A DNA stretch of 64,000 nt, from assembly GCA_011390275.1 (NCBI GenBank), contig JAABST010000012.1, positions 36,920-100,919 of the forward strand, in the 5' to 3' direction. How positions within the stretch are numbered: the first letter of the stretch is position 1; each line of letters opens with the position of its first letter. Below are positions 42,861-52,811 of the stretch, piece after piece. The notes beneath the pieces were generated by a model. The model made no database searches. It saw only the letters and a list, made by a program, of their open reading frames with translations, and was not told the origin of the DNA. This DNA is from Geitlerinema sp. S16. Its GTDB lineage: Bacteria; Cyanobacteriota; Cyanobacteriia; Cyanobacteriales; Geitlerinemataceae. Position numbers and translations under genes: made by a program.

Positions 42861-45800
42861 ATTGCTCCAGCATCACGCGTTCGGCTTCGGTTTCGATGCC
42901 CTCCGCGACGGTTTCCATATTTAAATGATGGGCGAGCTGAACGATCGCATTGACGATCTCTTGGTTTTTCTCACCGGTGTCGATGTCGGTGACAAACGAT
43001 CGATCCACCTTTAAAACATCCATCGGGAAGCGGTGTAGGTAGCTCAGGGAAGAATAGCCCGTGCCAAAGTCATCGATGCAAAGCGTGATCGATCGCTCGT
43101 GCAGAGCCTGCAAAGTTCGCACCGCCGTCGCCGGATTTTCCACGATCGCGCTTTCGGTGATTTCCAGCTTGAGCGATCGCGGCTGTAGCTTCGTGGCCGC
43201 CAAAATGCGATCAATTTCCGGCAGAAGATTCGATTGGGCAAGCTGTTTCGCCGAGAGATTCACCGCGACCGTCAGCGGGGCAAGATCCGGAAATTCGCTA
43301 AACATCTCCTTCCAGGTTTGAAGCTGCCGACAGGATTGCTCCAGTACCCAAGCGCCAATTTTGATAATGTCGCCGGTTTCTTCGGCGATCGGGATAAACT
43401 CGGCGGGTGAAATAAAGCCGCGATCGGGATGCTGCCAGCGCACGAGCGCCTCGAAACCGGCAATTTTGCCACTGCCCAAGACCACGATCGGCTGATAGAA
43501 CACCTTGAGCTGTCCCGCCTCGATCGCCAGACGCAAATCAGTTTCGAGCTGCAAACGCGCCACCGCATCGGCGTGCATCTCGCGATCGAACACGCAATAG
43601 CAGCCCTTACCGGACTTTTTGGCGCGATACATCGCAATGTCCGCATCACGCAGCACATCCGACGGCTGGCCATAGTAGCCGATCGACTCGCTGCCGTGGG
43701 AAAGGATCTCCGGAAGCTGGCGACCGCTGCCGAGCGCAATGCCAATACTGACATTGGTAAACACATCGCGATCGAAAATCTCGAACGGGGTTTGCAGCGC
43801 CGACAGTACCCGATTCACCACCTTGGTCGCGTCCTGAAGCTGGAAGATATCTTCCAGCAGAATCGTAAACTCGTCCCCGCCTAACCGGGCTAGGGTGTCG
43901 CTCGGTCGGAGACACTGCTCCAGACGGCGGGCAATTTGCACCAACAGTAAATCACCGGCCAGGTGACCGAGACTGTCGTTCACCACCTTAAACCCGTCGA
44001 GATCAAGGAATAACACCGCAAACATAAAGCCGCCGCGCCGCTTCGATCGCTGGATCGTATGATTCAGTCGATCCGTAAACAGTGATCGATTCGGCAGGCT
44101 CGTCAGTTTGTCGTAGAACGCATTGTGGCGCAGTTGTTCTTCCGCTTCCTTAATATCGGTAATGTCGGTATCGATGCAGTCGAACCGTATGATGATGCCC
44201 TGTTCATTTTTGATCGGCGAGCAGCGACTGTACAACCAGCGCACATCGCCCGATGGCCGGACAATACGATATTCCAGATCCAACCGCTCCGATCGTCGGA
44301 GTAACTCGCGCTCGGCAGAAACACGCCCGCGATCCTCCGGATGAATGGTTTCTAGCCACAGCGCTGGATCACGATAGAACTCTTCGAGCGTCCGACCATA
44401 GACGGCTTCACCCGCTGGATTGAGATATAACGTGCGTCCGCTTTGGGCATCGATCGACCAGATCACCGCCTCCACCGACGACAGAATACTATCGAGGCGA
44501 CGCTCACTCTCACGCAGTGCCGTCTCCGTTTTGACCAGATCCGTAATATCGTTTTGCGCCCCGATGAAATGGGTCAAGGTATGGTTGGCGTCGTGGATTG
44601 GCGCAATGTAAAGATTGTTCCAAAAGATCTGTCCATCGCGCCGGTAATTTTTCAGCAAGACATTACATTCGCGTCCTTCGACTAACGCCGATCGTAGCTC
44701 CTCTAGGGCATCACTTTGGGTCGTACTACCTTGTAAAAACCGGCAATTATGACCCAGCACTTCCGCCGCGCTATAGCCCGTAATTTTCTCAAATGCCGGA
44801 TTGACATAAGTGATTGGATTGTCTGGCAAACGGGTATCCGCAATCACGATGCCCGTACTGGTCGAGGCGATCGCCTGTTCCATTAAGTGCAGCCATTCAT
44901 CGCCCCGGTGACGCGCAAACGCCGCGCTGAGAACATTCGTGATCGCCTGTAAAAAGCTAATGTCATTCTCGGAAAACGTTCGCCGTGAGATCGAGTAGAT
45001 ACCCAGCACACCAAACGGTGCATCATGATCCCCTACGATCAGGCTGACCCCGGAGACCACCCGATGGTTATGCAGCATTGGGGGGCCACTAAACCGCGTC
45101 TCGACCAGAAAATCGTCAATCATGATCGGCTCGTCGAGATCCAAGGTGTAGCCGATCAGCGAATCGCTCCGAATCCCCACACAGGCCGTTCCGACCAACC
45201 CCGATCGCCAACCGACACCCGCTTGAAGGATCAGCGTTTGGCCGTTGGGCAACAGCTCAAACAAACTGCAATATTCCACATCCAACACCTCAACCAGCAG
45301 CTCCGCCGCACGCTGAGCCAACACTTCAGGGTTCGGGAAGCCCAGAGCCTCACGCCCAAGCTGCGCCGCCGCCGCCTGCTGAATCAACTGAGATTGCAGC
45401 CGATGATTGGTGCGATGCTGCTCCGTGATGTCTTGCACGATGCCAACCGCGCCATAGACTTCATCTTGATTTACGCGAAATGGACGCGCGTGATATTCCA
45501 GATAGCGCCCGCCCCAGAACACGAGCCAGCGCTGCTCGGTTCCCGACAGCACGCGCTGCAATGCCTGGAGACTTTCGGATTTAGGCTGGAGTTGCGTAAA
45601 GATATTGCGACCCCGAGCAATCACGGCATCCGAAGAGCCTGCCTGCAAGACTTCGCCCTGGCAAAACGTACATTCGCCACTGCGATCGATAAAAAAGACC
45701 GAAACGGGACTGAGCTGCAACGCCGATTCCAGCAGACTGTACTCACCTAGCGTTGACTCCAGTGCCGCTTGCGTCGCCTTAAATTCCGTTACATCTCTCG

Positions 45801-46695
45801 CCACAGCGTAGATCAAGCCAGACTGAGCATCCCGCCGCGCGGTCCACGACAGCCAGAGATAATCACCATCGATCGTGCGATAGCGATTGGAAAACTGGGC
45901 GAGGTCTTGCCCCGATAGCAGTTTTTGGAACGCCTGTAGGGTGGGCTCACGATCTTGCGGGTGTACAAAATCCAGGAACGGGCGTGTTAATAGCTCGTTT
46001 TGCTCGTATCCGAGACGCTGCCAGCGTGGATTGAGGTGGACAAAATGCCCATCGGGTTTCGCAACACAAAACAGATCGAGGGCTTCATCAAAAAAGTGAT
46101 CGCGAATCAAATGGCCGCATGAGTTATTTTCCTGAGTCCAGATCGTGGCGAATCCGGCTTGCTCATGGGGGGTGACGTGAATCATGCAGCAACTGCCGGT
46201 ATCAGGAACCCATATTTCCCAAGCAGAATGGCTATTTTGGGTCACGGCAGCATCGATCGCCAGGGTGAGCTGATCTCGAAACTCGGCTAATGTCGGTTCT
46301 TCCCAGGCACTATTGTTGGCAAAAATGGTTTGACCGATCGCGCAGGGTGGAGCGCCCCCAAACCAAAAAATCGAGGATGCCATCAGGCACACCCCGTGAC
46401 GATCAACGATGACCCAGGTATCAAAGCCGTAGGAGGGTGCGGTCGGCAGAAACGCACTCCGCCTGGAGGCTAGCGGTCTTAAGATTTGAACGACTAAAAC
46501 AAAAAAGAGACAGGCCGTACCGATGGTCAGCCGATTTGCGATTAAGCGAGACTCTGGCAGAATGGCCAAACTCCACAGTTCGATCACGCCAAATAACATC
46601 AGACTTCCACCCAAGGCCGCTACAACAATCGACATTCGTGCCATCCAGGGCGATTGTTGTAGCGGTCGTGGCTTGATAGAAGTTTTGATTTCCAT
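42733..46695 (-). CDS. LOV/GAF/PAS - GGDEF - EAL c-di-GMP signalling protein
   Basis: 1320 residues. Two N-terminal membrane helices (~20-75); PAS-type segments (~85-190, ~205-310, ~320-430); a GAF domain (~455-605); a LOV-type PAS (~620-735) with GHNCRFLQG where Cys651 is the flavin-adduct Cys, plus NPAFEKITGY and LLKNYRRDGQIFWNN; another PAS (~745-865); GGDEF domain with intact GGDEF at 939-943 and an RPSD inhibitory site five residues before it; EAL domain with intact EAL at 1082-1084 and later DDFGTGYSSL. It can both make and degrade c-di-GMP in principle. Blue-light control through LOV is inferred from the motif. The C-terminus overlaps the DALR gene. Confidence 0.92.
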   Translation of the reverse strand: MEIKTSIKPRPLQQSPWMARMSIVVAALGGSLMLFGVIELWSLAILPESRLIANRLTIGTACLFFVLVVQILRPLASRRSAFLPTAPSYGFDTWVIVDRHGVCLMASSIFWFGGAPPCAIGQTIFANNSAWEEPTLAEFRDQLTLAIDAAVTQNSHSAWEIWVPDTGSCCMIHVTPHEQAGFATIWTQENNSCGHLIRDHFFDEALDLFCVAKPDGHFVHLNPRWQRLGYEQNELLTRPFLDFVHPQDREPTLQAFQKLLSGQDLAQFSNRYRTIDGDYLWLSWTARRDAQSGLIYAVARDVTEFKATQAALESTLGEYSLLESALQLSPVSVFFIDRSGECTFCQGEVLQAGSSDAVIARGRNIFTQLQPKSESLQALQRVLSGTEQRWLVFWGGRYLEYHARPFRVNQDEVYGAVGIVQDITEQHRTNHRLQSQLIQQAAAAQLGREALGFPNPEVLAQRAAELLVEVLDVEYCSLFELLPNGQTLILQAGVGWRSGLVGTACVGIRSDSLIGYTLDLDEPIMIDDFLVETRFSGPPMLHNHRVVSGVSLIVGDHDAPFGVLGIYSISRRTFSENDISFLQAITNVLSAAFARHRGDEWLHLMEQAIASTSTGIVIADTRLPDNPITYVNPAFEKITGYSAAEVLGHNCRFLQGSTTQSDALEELRSALVEGRECNVLLKNYRRDGQIFWNNLYIAPIHDANHTLTHFIGAQNDITDLVKTETALRESERRLDSILSSVEAVIWSIDAQSGRTLYLNPAGEAVYGRTLEEFYRDPALWLETIHPEDRGRVSAERELLRRSERLDLEYRIVRPSGDVRWLYSRCSPIKNEQGIIIRFDCIDTDITDIKEAEEQLRHNAFYDKLTSLPNRSLFTDRLNHTIQRSKRRGGFMFAVLFLDLDGFKVVNDSLGHLAGDLLLVQIARRLEQCLRPSDTLARLGGDEFTILLEDIFQLQDATKVVNRVLSALQTPFEIFDRDVFTNVSIGIALGSGRQLPEILSHGSESIGYYGQPSDVLRDADIAMYRAKKSGKGCYCVFDREMHADAVARLQLETDLRLAIEAGQLKVFYQPIVVLGSGKIAGFEALVRWQHPDRGFISPAEFIPIAEETGDIIKIGAWVLEQSCRQLQTWKEMFSEFPDLAPLTVAVNLSAKQLAQSNLLPEIDRILAATKLQPRSLKLEITESAIVENPATAVRTLQALHERSITLCIDDFGTGYSSLSYLHRFPMDVLKVDRSFVTDIDTGEKNQEIVNAIVQLAHHLNMETVAEGIETEAERVMLEQFNCDFGQGYWFSRPVDGASATELLRQQVGMTVSEQLVECEHS

Positions 46696-47288
46696 GCGTT
46701 TGTAGCGTTCAGAGCGGATCTAAAAAAAGCGGTTCGTCTTGGTCAAGATACAGGTGTCAAAAGTATTCAATGCAGGCAATGATGCTGACGAAATTCGATC
46801 ATGTTGCGTCTTGCGATCGCCCAAATCCCCGCAGAACAAAGCAGACGGCAAGTGCGATCCTTGAGCCAAAGGAGTTTTAGGGAATTTTGAAGTGCCTGGA
46901 ACACAGCAGCACAGAGGATAACGATCGGCTGATCCTCTACAACGAATGGCCGGAACATTGTCTTAGACTTATACGGAGCCAATATCACCCAGAAGTGTCG
47001 GTATGCGGCGGCTGAGTGATGCGTAGATGCGTAATGTCAACAGCGCCCTCGTTGACGCCAGGAATCAGATTGGCCGTGGCAATTCTGACTTCGATAACGC
47101 TGACCCTTGAAGACGCTTCTTACCAGACGCTACACTATTGTATCTCTCGACACGAAATCCCGAATGAGCTTACCCATGTCTACGATTTCGATTGCTTGCT
47201 GAAACCTTAAAAGCTGAGGTAATCAGAGGGGCATCAGCAAGTGATTCAATGCAGAAAGCCACCCGTTAATCGAGTAGCTTTTTACTAA
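46696..47288. other. Intergenic, no gene recognised
   Basis: About 590 bases upstream of the c-di-GMP gene. A 73-codon minus-strand frame (46767-46988) has poor coding character and no recognised homologue; a decayed gene or transposase scrap is possible but not supported. Carries the promoter of the c-di-GMP gene. Confidence 0.35.
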
Positions 47289-47361
47289 TACCCCCAAGGG
47301 AATTCGAATCCCTGTCGCCTCCGTGAAAGGGAGGTGTCCTAGGCCTCTAGACGATGGGGGC
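47289..47361 (-). tRNA. tRNA-Glu (UUC anticodon)
   Basis: Minus strand: acceptor GCCCCCA/TGGGGGT with A discriminator, anticodon stem CCTCC/GGAGG around CTTTCAC (TTC), T-arm AGGGATTCGAATTCCCT. 73 bases, CCA not encoded. Confidence 0.97.
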
Positions 47362-47447
47362 CTGTGTTTTGTGTGGCGCTCTTTATTTGAGCGCCTTAAT
47401 ACGTTAGCTAAGTTTTTTTTGCATGTCAACACCTTTCTTGAAAAAAA

Positions 47448-48530
47448 CTAAGAAAAATTTGCGGGGCTTTGACAGTAAGCCATGAGCAGCTTGGCACAGT
47501 GGGCGATCGCGCCGAGATGGGCGATTTCATAGCCGTGGGTATTTTGGGTGGGAAAGCTGAGGCAGGCGGCGCGGGCGACGTGGCCGAATTTCATGGCGAT
47601 CGAGGCGTCACTGCCAAAGCCATCGAGGAGGGCAAGCTGTAAGGGCAGCTCGATCGCGGCGGCGGTGGTGCGCAGGTCGCGGTTTAGCCCTTCATCGTAA
47701 ACGCCGTAACCATCCTGGGTTAAGAGGACGGGTTGATCGCCGTCGTCGATCGGGTATTCCGAGGACAGCGGGCAGATTTCCAGGGCGATCAGCGCTTCGA
47801 GTCGGGTGCGGTTGCTGAAGTAGAGCGCTCCGATCGCGCCGATTTCTTCCTTGGCGGAGGCGACGAGATAGACGGTGACCTCTGGGATACGAATTGTGCG
47901 GGCGAGTTCGAGCAGGATCGCGACGGAGGCTTTGTTATCGAGGGTGTAGCTGGCGATCCAATTTTTGAGGCGTAGCGGGGCTTTGCGGTGTTTGCCGACG
48001 ACAGCGCGAGTGCCGGGACGAATGCCGATCGCGGCGAGTTCGTCGGCGCTGCATTGGGTCTCGACCCAGGCGTCTTCCCATGTGACAGGGCGATCGGTTT
48101 GCTGGGCTTTTTGGGGCGAGGCGTGAGACACGTGGCGCGATCCGAAGCTGAGGATGCCGGTGAGCGTGCCGTAATCGCCGATCAGGTCGATCGCGCCTTC
48201 GCCGTACACCCAGGGAAACGCACCGCCCAATTTACGTAAAATTACCCGTCCACCGTCTTCCACCTGTTTGACGATCGCGCCGATCTCGTCTTTATGCGCC
48301 GTAATCGCGATCGCTCGTTCCGGCTGCCGTCCCGCAATCTTGGCGATCACGTTCCCCGCTTCGTCCTGCCACACGTCCAGCCCCAGCGCCGCGAACTCGT
48401 CAAGCAACCAGCGATCGATCTCCGTTTCCACACCGCTCGGCGAATGGTGCATCACCAAGGTTTCGATCGCGGTGAACCAGCGATCGTAATCGGTTCCATT
48501 CGGGGACAGTGGATCGTGCATCTGACTCAT
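47448..48530 (-). CDS. M42-family metallopeptidase
   Basis: 360 residues. Zinc and catalytic motifs ITAHKDEIG, YTLDNKASVA, SAKEEIGAIGALYF, LDGFGSDAS, and the final NTHGYEIAH are all intact. M42 peptidases are cobalt/zinc aminopeptidases or endoglucanase-annotated homologues forming dodecameric cages in the cytoplasm. Starts at ATG 48530; a second ATG is three codons later. Located between tRNA-Glu and the iron-binding lipoprotein gene, which diverges. Substrate (N-terminal acidic or hydrophobic peptides) is not readable. Confidence 0.92.
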   Translation of the reverse strand: MSQMHDPLSPNGTDYDRWFTAIETLVMHHSPSGVETEIDRWLLDEFAALGLDVWQDEAGNVIAKIAGRQPERAIAITAHKDEIGAIVKQVEDGGRVILRKLGGAFPWVYGEGAIDLIGDYGTLTGILSFGSRHVSHASPQKAQQTDRPVTWEDAWVETQCSADELAAIGIRPGTRAVVGKHRKAPLRLKNWIASYTLDNKASVAILLELARTIRIPEVTVYLVASAKEEIGAIGALYFSNRTRLEALIALEICPLSSEYPIDDGDQPVLLTQDGYGVYDEGLNRDLRTTAAAIELPLQLALLDGFGSDASIAMKFGHVARAACLSFPTQNTHGYEIAHLGAIAHCAKLLMAYCQSPANFS

Positions 48531-48953
48531 GACGGTACGGATTGGGTCTACGAATTAGGGTTAGGGATTCGGTCTACGGGTTGACTTGACGGATTGAGGG
48601 TGCGATTGAACTGCCCGACATTCGAGAACGCTTGGAGAAAGCTTCGAGATCAAGATTCAATTGATTTTTAATTTCACTATCTTAGGCTTAAGCGTTCGTC
48701 TCTGCGGGATTTTTGACCCGTCAACAAAAATACTATTGATAAAGACTTGCATTAGTAAACGACTACCGCTAGTCTAGTGTTCACCTTGTCGCCAACCGAT
48801 TAATCTGCTTTTTGGTCAAGATATCGCTGGCTGAACAGGTTCAGGGTTAAAGCCTAGGGCAATCAGCTCAATCCGCTGGACAGGTTGAAATCGATTGCAG
48901 ATTCACTCAAAAATGTTTGCCATTCTCTAAACAGATTCTCGTTTACTAAACTC
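48531..48953. other. Intergenic between M42 peptidase and futA-like gene
   Basis: About 420 bases with the divergent promoters. An AT-rich stretch near 48725-48765 contains ATTGATAA followed by CTTGCATTAG, weakly like a Fur operator; I do not score it as a site. No gene. Confidence 0.35.
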
Positions 48954-50039
48954 ATGTTCAATACTGTTCGACGTTGGAAATATCAAGCTTTAGCGGTATG
49001 CAGCGCCCTGCTGGTCGTCGCCTGCTCTGCTGGAGATGTGACTCAGCCCGGATCTGGCGATTCAGCGACCGGTAGCGCTCCGGCCACGGAAGTTAATCTC
49101 TACTCCTCACGCCACTACGACACCGATCGCGCCCTCTACGACAACTTCACAGCCGAAACCGGCGTCAAAGTTAACCTGATCGAAGCCGGTGGCGACGAGT
49201 TGATCGAGCGGGTGCAAAGTGAAGGCGAAAATAGTCCGGCGGATGTGATCTTAACGGTGGATGCGGGTCGTCTCTGGCGGGCGCAGGAAGCCGGGATTTT
49301 TCAGCCGATCGAGTCTGAGGTTTTAACGACAGCCATTCCCGAAAATTTCCGCCAGCCCGATGGCTTGTGGTTTGGATTTTCGTCTCGCGCTCGCGTCATT
49401 GTCTACAACAAAGACAAGGTTGACCCGTCCGAACTTTCGACCTATGAAGCGCTCACCGATCCCAAGTGGAAAGGTCGCATCGCGATTCGATCGTCGAGCA
49501 ATATGTACAATCAGTCGATGGTCGCATCGATGATTGAGACCGATGGTTTGGAAGCGACCGAAGCTTGGGCGAAGGGACTGGTGGCAAACTTTGCCCGCGA
49601 GCCGGAAGGCAACGATACCGATCAAATCAGCGCTGTAGCCGATGGTGTTGCTGATATTGCGATCGTCAATAGCTATTACGTAGCACGTCTCGCCAACTCG
49701 GATGATCCGACCGATCAAGAAGTCGCGAGCAAAGTCGGCATGTTTTTCCCGAATCAGGACGATCGCGGTACACATATCAACATTAGCGGCGGTGGTGTTG
49801 CCGTTCATGCTCCCCACCGCGAGAATGCGATCGCCTTCTTGGAATATCTCGCAAGCCCAGAAGCTCAAGCCTTATTCGCCGACGGTAATAACGAATTTCC
49901 GATCGTGGAAGGCACACCGCTCAACAATGACTATCTGAAACAATTTGTCGATCGCAAAGTTGATCCGGTTCACGCCGAAATCATCGGTAAGAATAATGCA
50001 GCGGCTTTGCAGTTGATGGATCGTGCTGGTTGGCGCTAG
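48954..50039 (+). CDS. futA: Iron(III) ABC transporter substrate-binding lipoprotein (FutA-like)
   Basis: 361 residues from ATG 48954. A lipoprotein signal (ALLVVACS with lipid-Cys24) precedes EVNLYSSRHYDTDRALYDNF, the start of the FutA/FbpA class; SSRARVIVYNKDKVDPSE, then IVNSYYVARLANS and QDDRGTHINISGGGVAVHAP follow. The tyrosine pairs of FutA iron sites are in YSSRHYDTD and NSYYVA. It would deliver ferric iron to FutB/FutC, which are not in the window. The frame is open upstream for 23 codons but lacks a ribosome site. A terminator follows at 50103-50126. Confidence 0.9.
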   Translation: MFNTVRRWKYQALAVCSALLVVACSAGDVTQPGSGDSATGSAPATEVNLYSSRHYDTDRALYDNFTAETGVKVNLIEAGGDELIERVQSEGENSPADVILTVDAGRLWRAQEAGIFQPIESEVLTTAIPENFRQPDGLWFGFSSRARVIVYNKDKVDPSELSTYEALTDPKWKGRIAIRSSSNMYNQSMVASMIETDGLEATEAWAKGLVANFAREPEGNDTDQISAVADGVADIAIVNSYYVARLANSDDPTDQEVASKVGMFFPNQDDRGTHINISGGGVAVHAPHRENAIAFLEYLASPEAQALFADGNNEFPIVEGTPLNNDYLKQFVDRKVDPVHAEIIGKNNAAALQLMDRAGWR

Positions 50040-50102
50040 CTGCGATCGGGTTGACCATTCCTGATTGTTCAGCCCAGTTTTAAATTTCCCTCGTTATTGA
50101 AC

Positions 50103-50126
50103 GCCCGTCTTTGACGGGCTTTTTTT
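50103..50126 (+). terminator. Rho-independent terminator of futA
   Basis: GCCCGTC, TTT, GACGGGC and then seven T. A perfect 7-bp GC-rich stem with a T-run, 64 bases after the stop of the iron-binding lipoprotein gene. Confidence 0.9.
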
Positions 50127-50369
50127 ATGTTGTTGTAGGGGCGTATGGCAATGCATTCGCTCAAAATGTTCCACCATTCTTTCCCGCCCTTAGACTCACG
50201 TCTTTCTAGCCTGTTCATCAAGCAAACACGCGATCAAACAACGGTATGGGCTAAATTCACCGAGACGGCAAGACCTGCTCGTGTTAGTTGTCCAAGACCG
50301 CATGATATCGCGTGGACAACGATCTTACATCAATCAAGAGCTTCCTCGCTCCTTAACCTCGGTTCGATT

Positions 50370-50512
50370 CAGGGCAAACGCATACTCCCCATTTTTCGCA
50401 ACACGAGCCAGAAATTATTGCCTTGTTGCGAAAGTCTGGACATGGTTTGAGCGGCTCAATCGCTACAGCCCTGATTCTCTCGTTCGGGCAAAATTAGTAT
50501 GCGTTTGCCCTG
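50370..50512. mobile_element. MITE, 143 bp, perfect 17-bp terminal inverted repeats and 10-bp target duplication
   Basis: CAGGGCAAACGCATACT at 50370-50386 is repeated exactly inverted at 50496-50512. Directly outside are two copies of CGGTTCGATT (50360-50369 and 50513-50522). No transposase inside. Terminal CAGGG and 8-10 bp duplications fit ISAs1-type elements, an inference. It lies at the left border of the restriction-modification island. Confidence 0.88.
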
Positions 50513-50595
50513 CGGTTCGATTGGTGTACTTTTTTTGTATACTAGGCATAAGCAAAAAAATTGATCTCTTGTTCGACTTGCGGGGACTGTACGTC

Positions 50596-51999
50596 GTGAA
50601 AGCAATTCAACTCCAACTATTTGAAGAATGTCGCAATATTAAGCAGCGAGCAGAAGAGTGCTGGCGAGAAACTGCAATACGTTCTTATAGATTTAAGTTT
50701 GTCGATTTGTTTTCTGGCATTGGCGGCTTCAGAATTCCTCTAGGAAACTTGGGTGGACAATGCGTAGGCTTTTCTGAAATAGATAGAGAAGCGATAAAAG
50801 TATATAGACAAAATTTTAGTGGAAAATCTGATCAAGATGAAATTGAACTAGGTGATATTACTCAGATCGAAACTCTACCATCAAATCTAGATCTAATTGT
50901 AGGTGGAGTCCCCTGCCAGCCATGGTCAGTTGCAGGAAAGTTAAAGGGATTTGACGATCCTCGTGGACAGCTATGGTTTGATACTATCCGGTTAATTAGA
51001 GAAGCAAAACCCAAAGCCTTTATCTTTGAAAATGTAAGAGGTCTTGCAAATCCAAGGAACAGGGTTCATCTAGAAAGAATTATTAGCGACCTACAAAATA
51101 AAAGTTATTGTGTAAAGTGGAAGGTTATAAATTCTTACGATTTTGGCGTCCCACAAAGTCGAGACAGAGTCTTTATCGTCGGGATCAGGAGAGATATAGC
51201 CAGATGTGATGCATACCGGTTCCCAGATCCAGTGCAGGATAAGCCAAAGCTTCGAGATGTAATTGACGATCTTAAATGTATCAAGATTCAAGATAAGGTA
51301 AAAATTGATCCGACTATTCTTTTTGGCGGTGGTATTCCCCCTTCAAGGAATCGTTTTCAAAAAGACGACGAACTCAACGACTTTTTCGTATTCTCCGATC
51401 TACGAAATGGTCATACAACCATACACTCCTGGGATATTGTCCAGACAAGTAGAAAAGAAAAAAATATCTGCTTAACACTACTAAGAAACAGAAGACGAAA
51501 ACGTTACGGAATCAAAGATGGCAATCCTTTATCCTTGCAAGATTTTCGCGAACACCTCGACTTGGGCGATTGCGATATACAAAGTCTGGTAGCAAAGAAC
51601 ATACTAAGGGCGATCAATGTAGATGGAGAAGATAAATATGACTTTGTTAACTCAAAAAATAGCTCAGGAATTAACGGTATCTATCGAATTTTTCTTCCAC
51701 AGTCAGACATGATACCAACCCTTACAGCTACTGGATCAAAGGACTATATTGCCACTGAAACCATACATTCCGATAATCCGGAAACATATAAACGTCTCTT
51801 CCTAGATGAAATTTACAATCCAGGAAGATTTCGTGCGGTCACTGCGAGAGATGCACGTAGTCTGCAAGGTTTTCCAGAGTGGTTTGAGATTCATGAAAAG
51901 GATCAAACTGCTAGAAAACAATTTGGCAATGCTGTATCTGTTCCCGTCGTGTTTTACATAGCAAAAAATCTAATCAGTATACTGAGTGAGGAGTGCTAA
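50596..51999 (+). CDS. Type II DNA (cytosine-5) methyltransferase
   Basis: 467 residues from GTG 50596, with a GGGGA about ten bases upstream; the frame is open far upstream but there the DNA is the MITE. Motifs of m5C methylases: I FVDLFSGIGGF, IV GGVPCQPWS (Cys107), VI FIFENVRGL, VIII QSRDRVFIVG, IX ARDARSLQGFPEW, X QFGNAVSVPV. The target-recognition region (~225-385) is not readable. It protects against the endonuclease on the opposite strand, whose gene it overlaps by four bases at the 3' end. AT-rich, HIP1-free; acquired DNA is likely. Confidence 0.93.
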   Translation: MKAIQLQLFEECRNIKQRAEECWRETAIRSYRFKFVDLFSGIGGFRIPLGNLGGQCVGFSEIDREAIKVYRQNFSGKSDQDEIELGDITQIETLPSNLDLIVGGVPCQPWSVAGKLKGFDDPRGQLWFDTIRLIREAKPKAFIFENVRGLANPRNRVHLERIISDLQNKSYCVKWKVINSYDFGVPQSRDRVFIVGIRRDIARCDAYRFPDPVQDKPKLRDVIDDLKCIKIQDKVKIDPTILFGGGIPPSRNRFQKDDELNDFFVFSDLRNGHTTIHSWDIVQTSRKEKNICLTLLRNRRRKRYGIKDGNPLSLQDFREHLDLGDCDIQSLVAKNILRAINVDGEDKYDFVNSKNSSGINGIYRIFLPQSDMIPTLTATGSKDYIATETIHSDNPETYKRLFLDEIYNPGRFRAVTARDARSLQGFPEWFEIHEKDQTARKQFGNAVSVPVVFYIAKNLISILSEEC

Positions 52000-52811
52000 C
52001 AATTGGGAGATTGACTATCTTGATAAAAGATATCTTTGAATTCAAGGTCAAAATTTTCCTCTCTCAATTCTGTGAATAACTCAAAAAAGGTTTGTGAAGT
52101 ATTTTTATAACCTGAACAAAAGTCCCAGAATTCATCCTCGACGAAAATATCTAGTTCTAGATCTAAGTGTTGTGATATTTTTGTTTTCTGCTCGTCATAC
52201 CAATTTCTTTTGTAGGGGTTAAATAAAAATGCAATCCGAGCTTCTAAGCTTACAGAAGGATCACGTGATAGTCGATATGAATACCAGTCTAGAAGCTGTC
52301 TACAATAACGTGGAAAATCTCCTGCATTTGGCTGGCCTGACTTTAAATCAAACATGTACTCTTTGTCATCTTTTTCTAACCAGAGATCAACACCATGCCC
52401 CTTTTTTTTGATCGGTAAAAACTGAGTGCCTTGAAAGCTTAAATCGTCTAAAATTTCGCGAATCTGTTTTAGACAGGTCTGTGTATCAACAAAGTTACCC
52501 TCAGCTCTTGAATTACATAGCTCATCGATCATATGTCGAAGATTATTGGGGAATGGGACGGGTGCTAATAACGGAATATCGATCACTTTAAATCCATTAC
52601 GTCTTGCGAGTTCTTTTGCAATTTCTTCCCAAACAACTGTCCCCATACTCGTTTCTAATCCGCCGATTAGAGATCGAATACGTCTTTCTATAGGGAATAG
52701 TAAATCAAGAATATTATGTGTTGAAATACCGTTTAATAACTTTTTCTTGAAGTAACCTCGAATTGATTCGATCAATAACTCTTTTAAGCTGGACTTTAAT
52801 TCTGTATCCAT
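51996..52811 (-). CDS. TdeIII-like type II restriction endonuclease
   Basis: 271 residues. The pattern IGGLETSMGTVVWEEIAKEL, KKKGHGVDLWLEKDDKEY and MFDLKSGQPNAGDF matches the TdeIII group, with an Asp and DxK arrangement (VDLWL...FDLK) of PD-(D/E)xK nucleases. TdeIII is known to cut GGNCC; I infer the group, not the site, for this protein. Convergent with the methylase, 4-base overlap. The AT-rich codon use is unlike the resident genes. Confidence 0.75.
   Translation of the reverse strand: MDTELKSSLKELLIESIRGYFKKKLLNGISTHNILDLLFPIERRIRSLIGGLETSMGTVVWEEIAKELARRNGFKVIDIPLLAPVPFPNNLRHMIDELCNSRAEGNFVDTQTCLKQIREILDDLSFQGTQFLPIKKKGHGVDLWLEKDDKEYMFDLKSGQPNAGDFPRYCRQLLDWYSYRLSRDPSVSLEARIAFLFNPYKRNWYDEQKTKISQHLDLELDIFVEDEFWDFCSGYKNTSQTFFELFTELREENFDLEFKDIFYQDSQSPNC

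Noticed and set aside
46767..46988. 73-codon minus-strand frame.
   Set aside because: No homologue, weak codon bias, no ribosome site.
48725..48765. Weak Fur-like sequence upstream of the iron-binding lipoprotein gene.
   Set aside because: Only one half resembles a Fur box; there is no second half with the right spacing.
50145..50450. Plus-strand frame before the methylase.
   Set aside because: It covers the MITE and its flank; no coding pattern.
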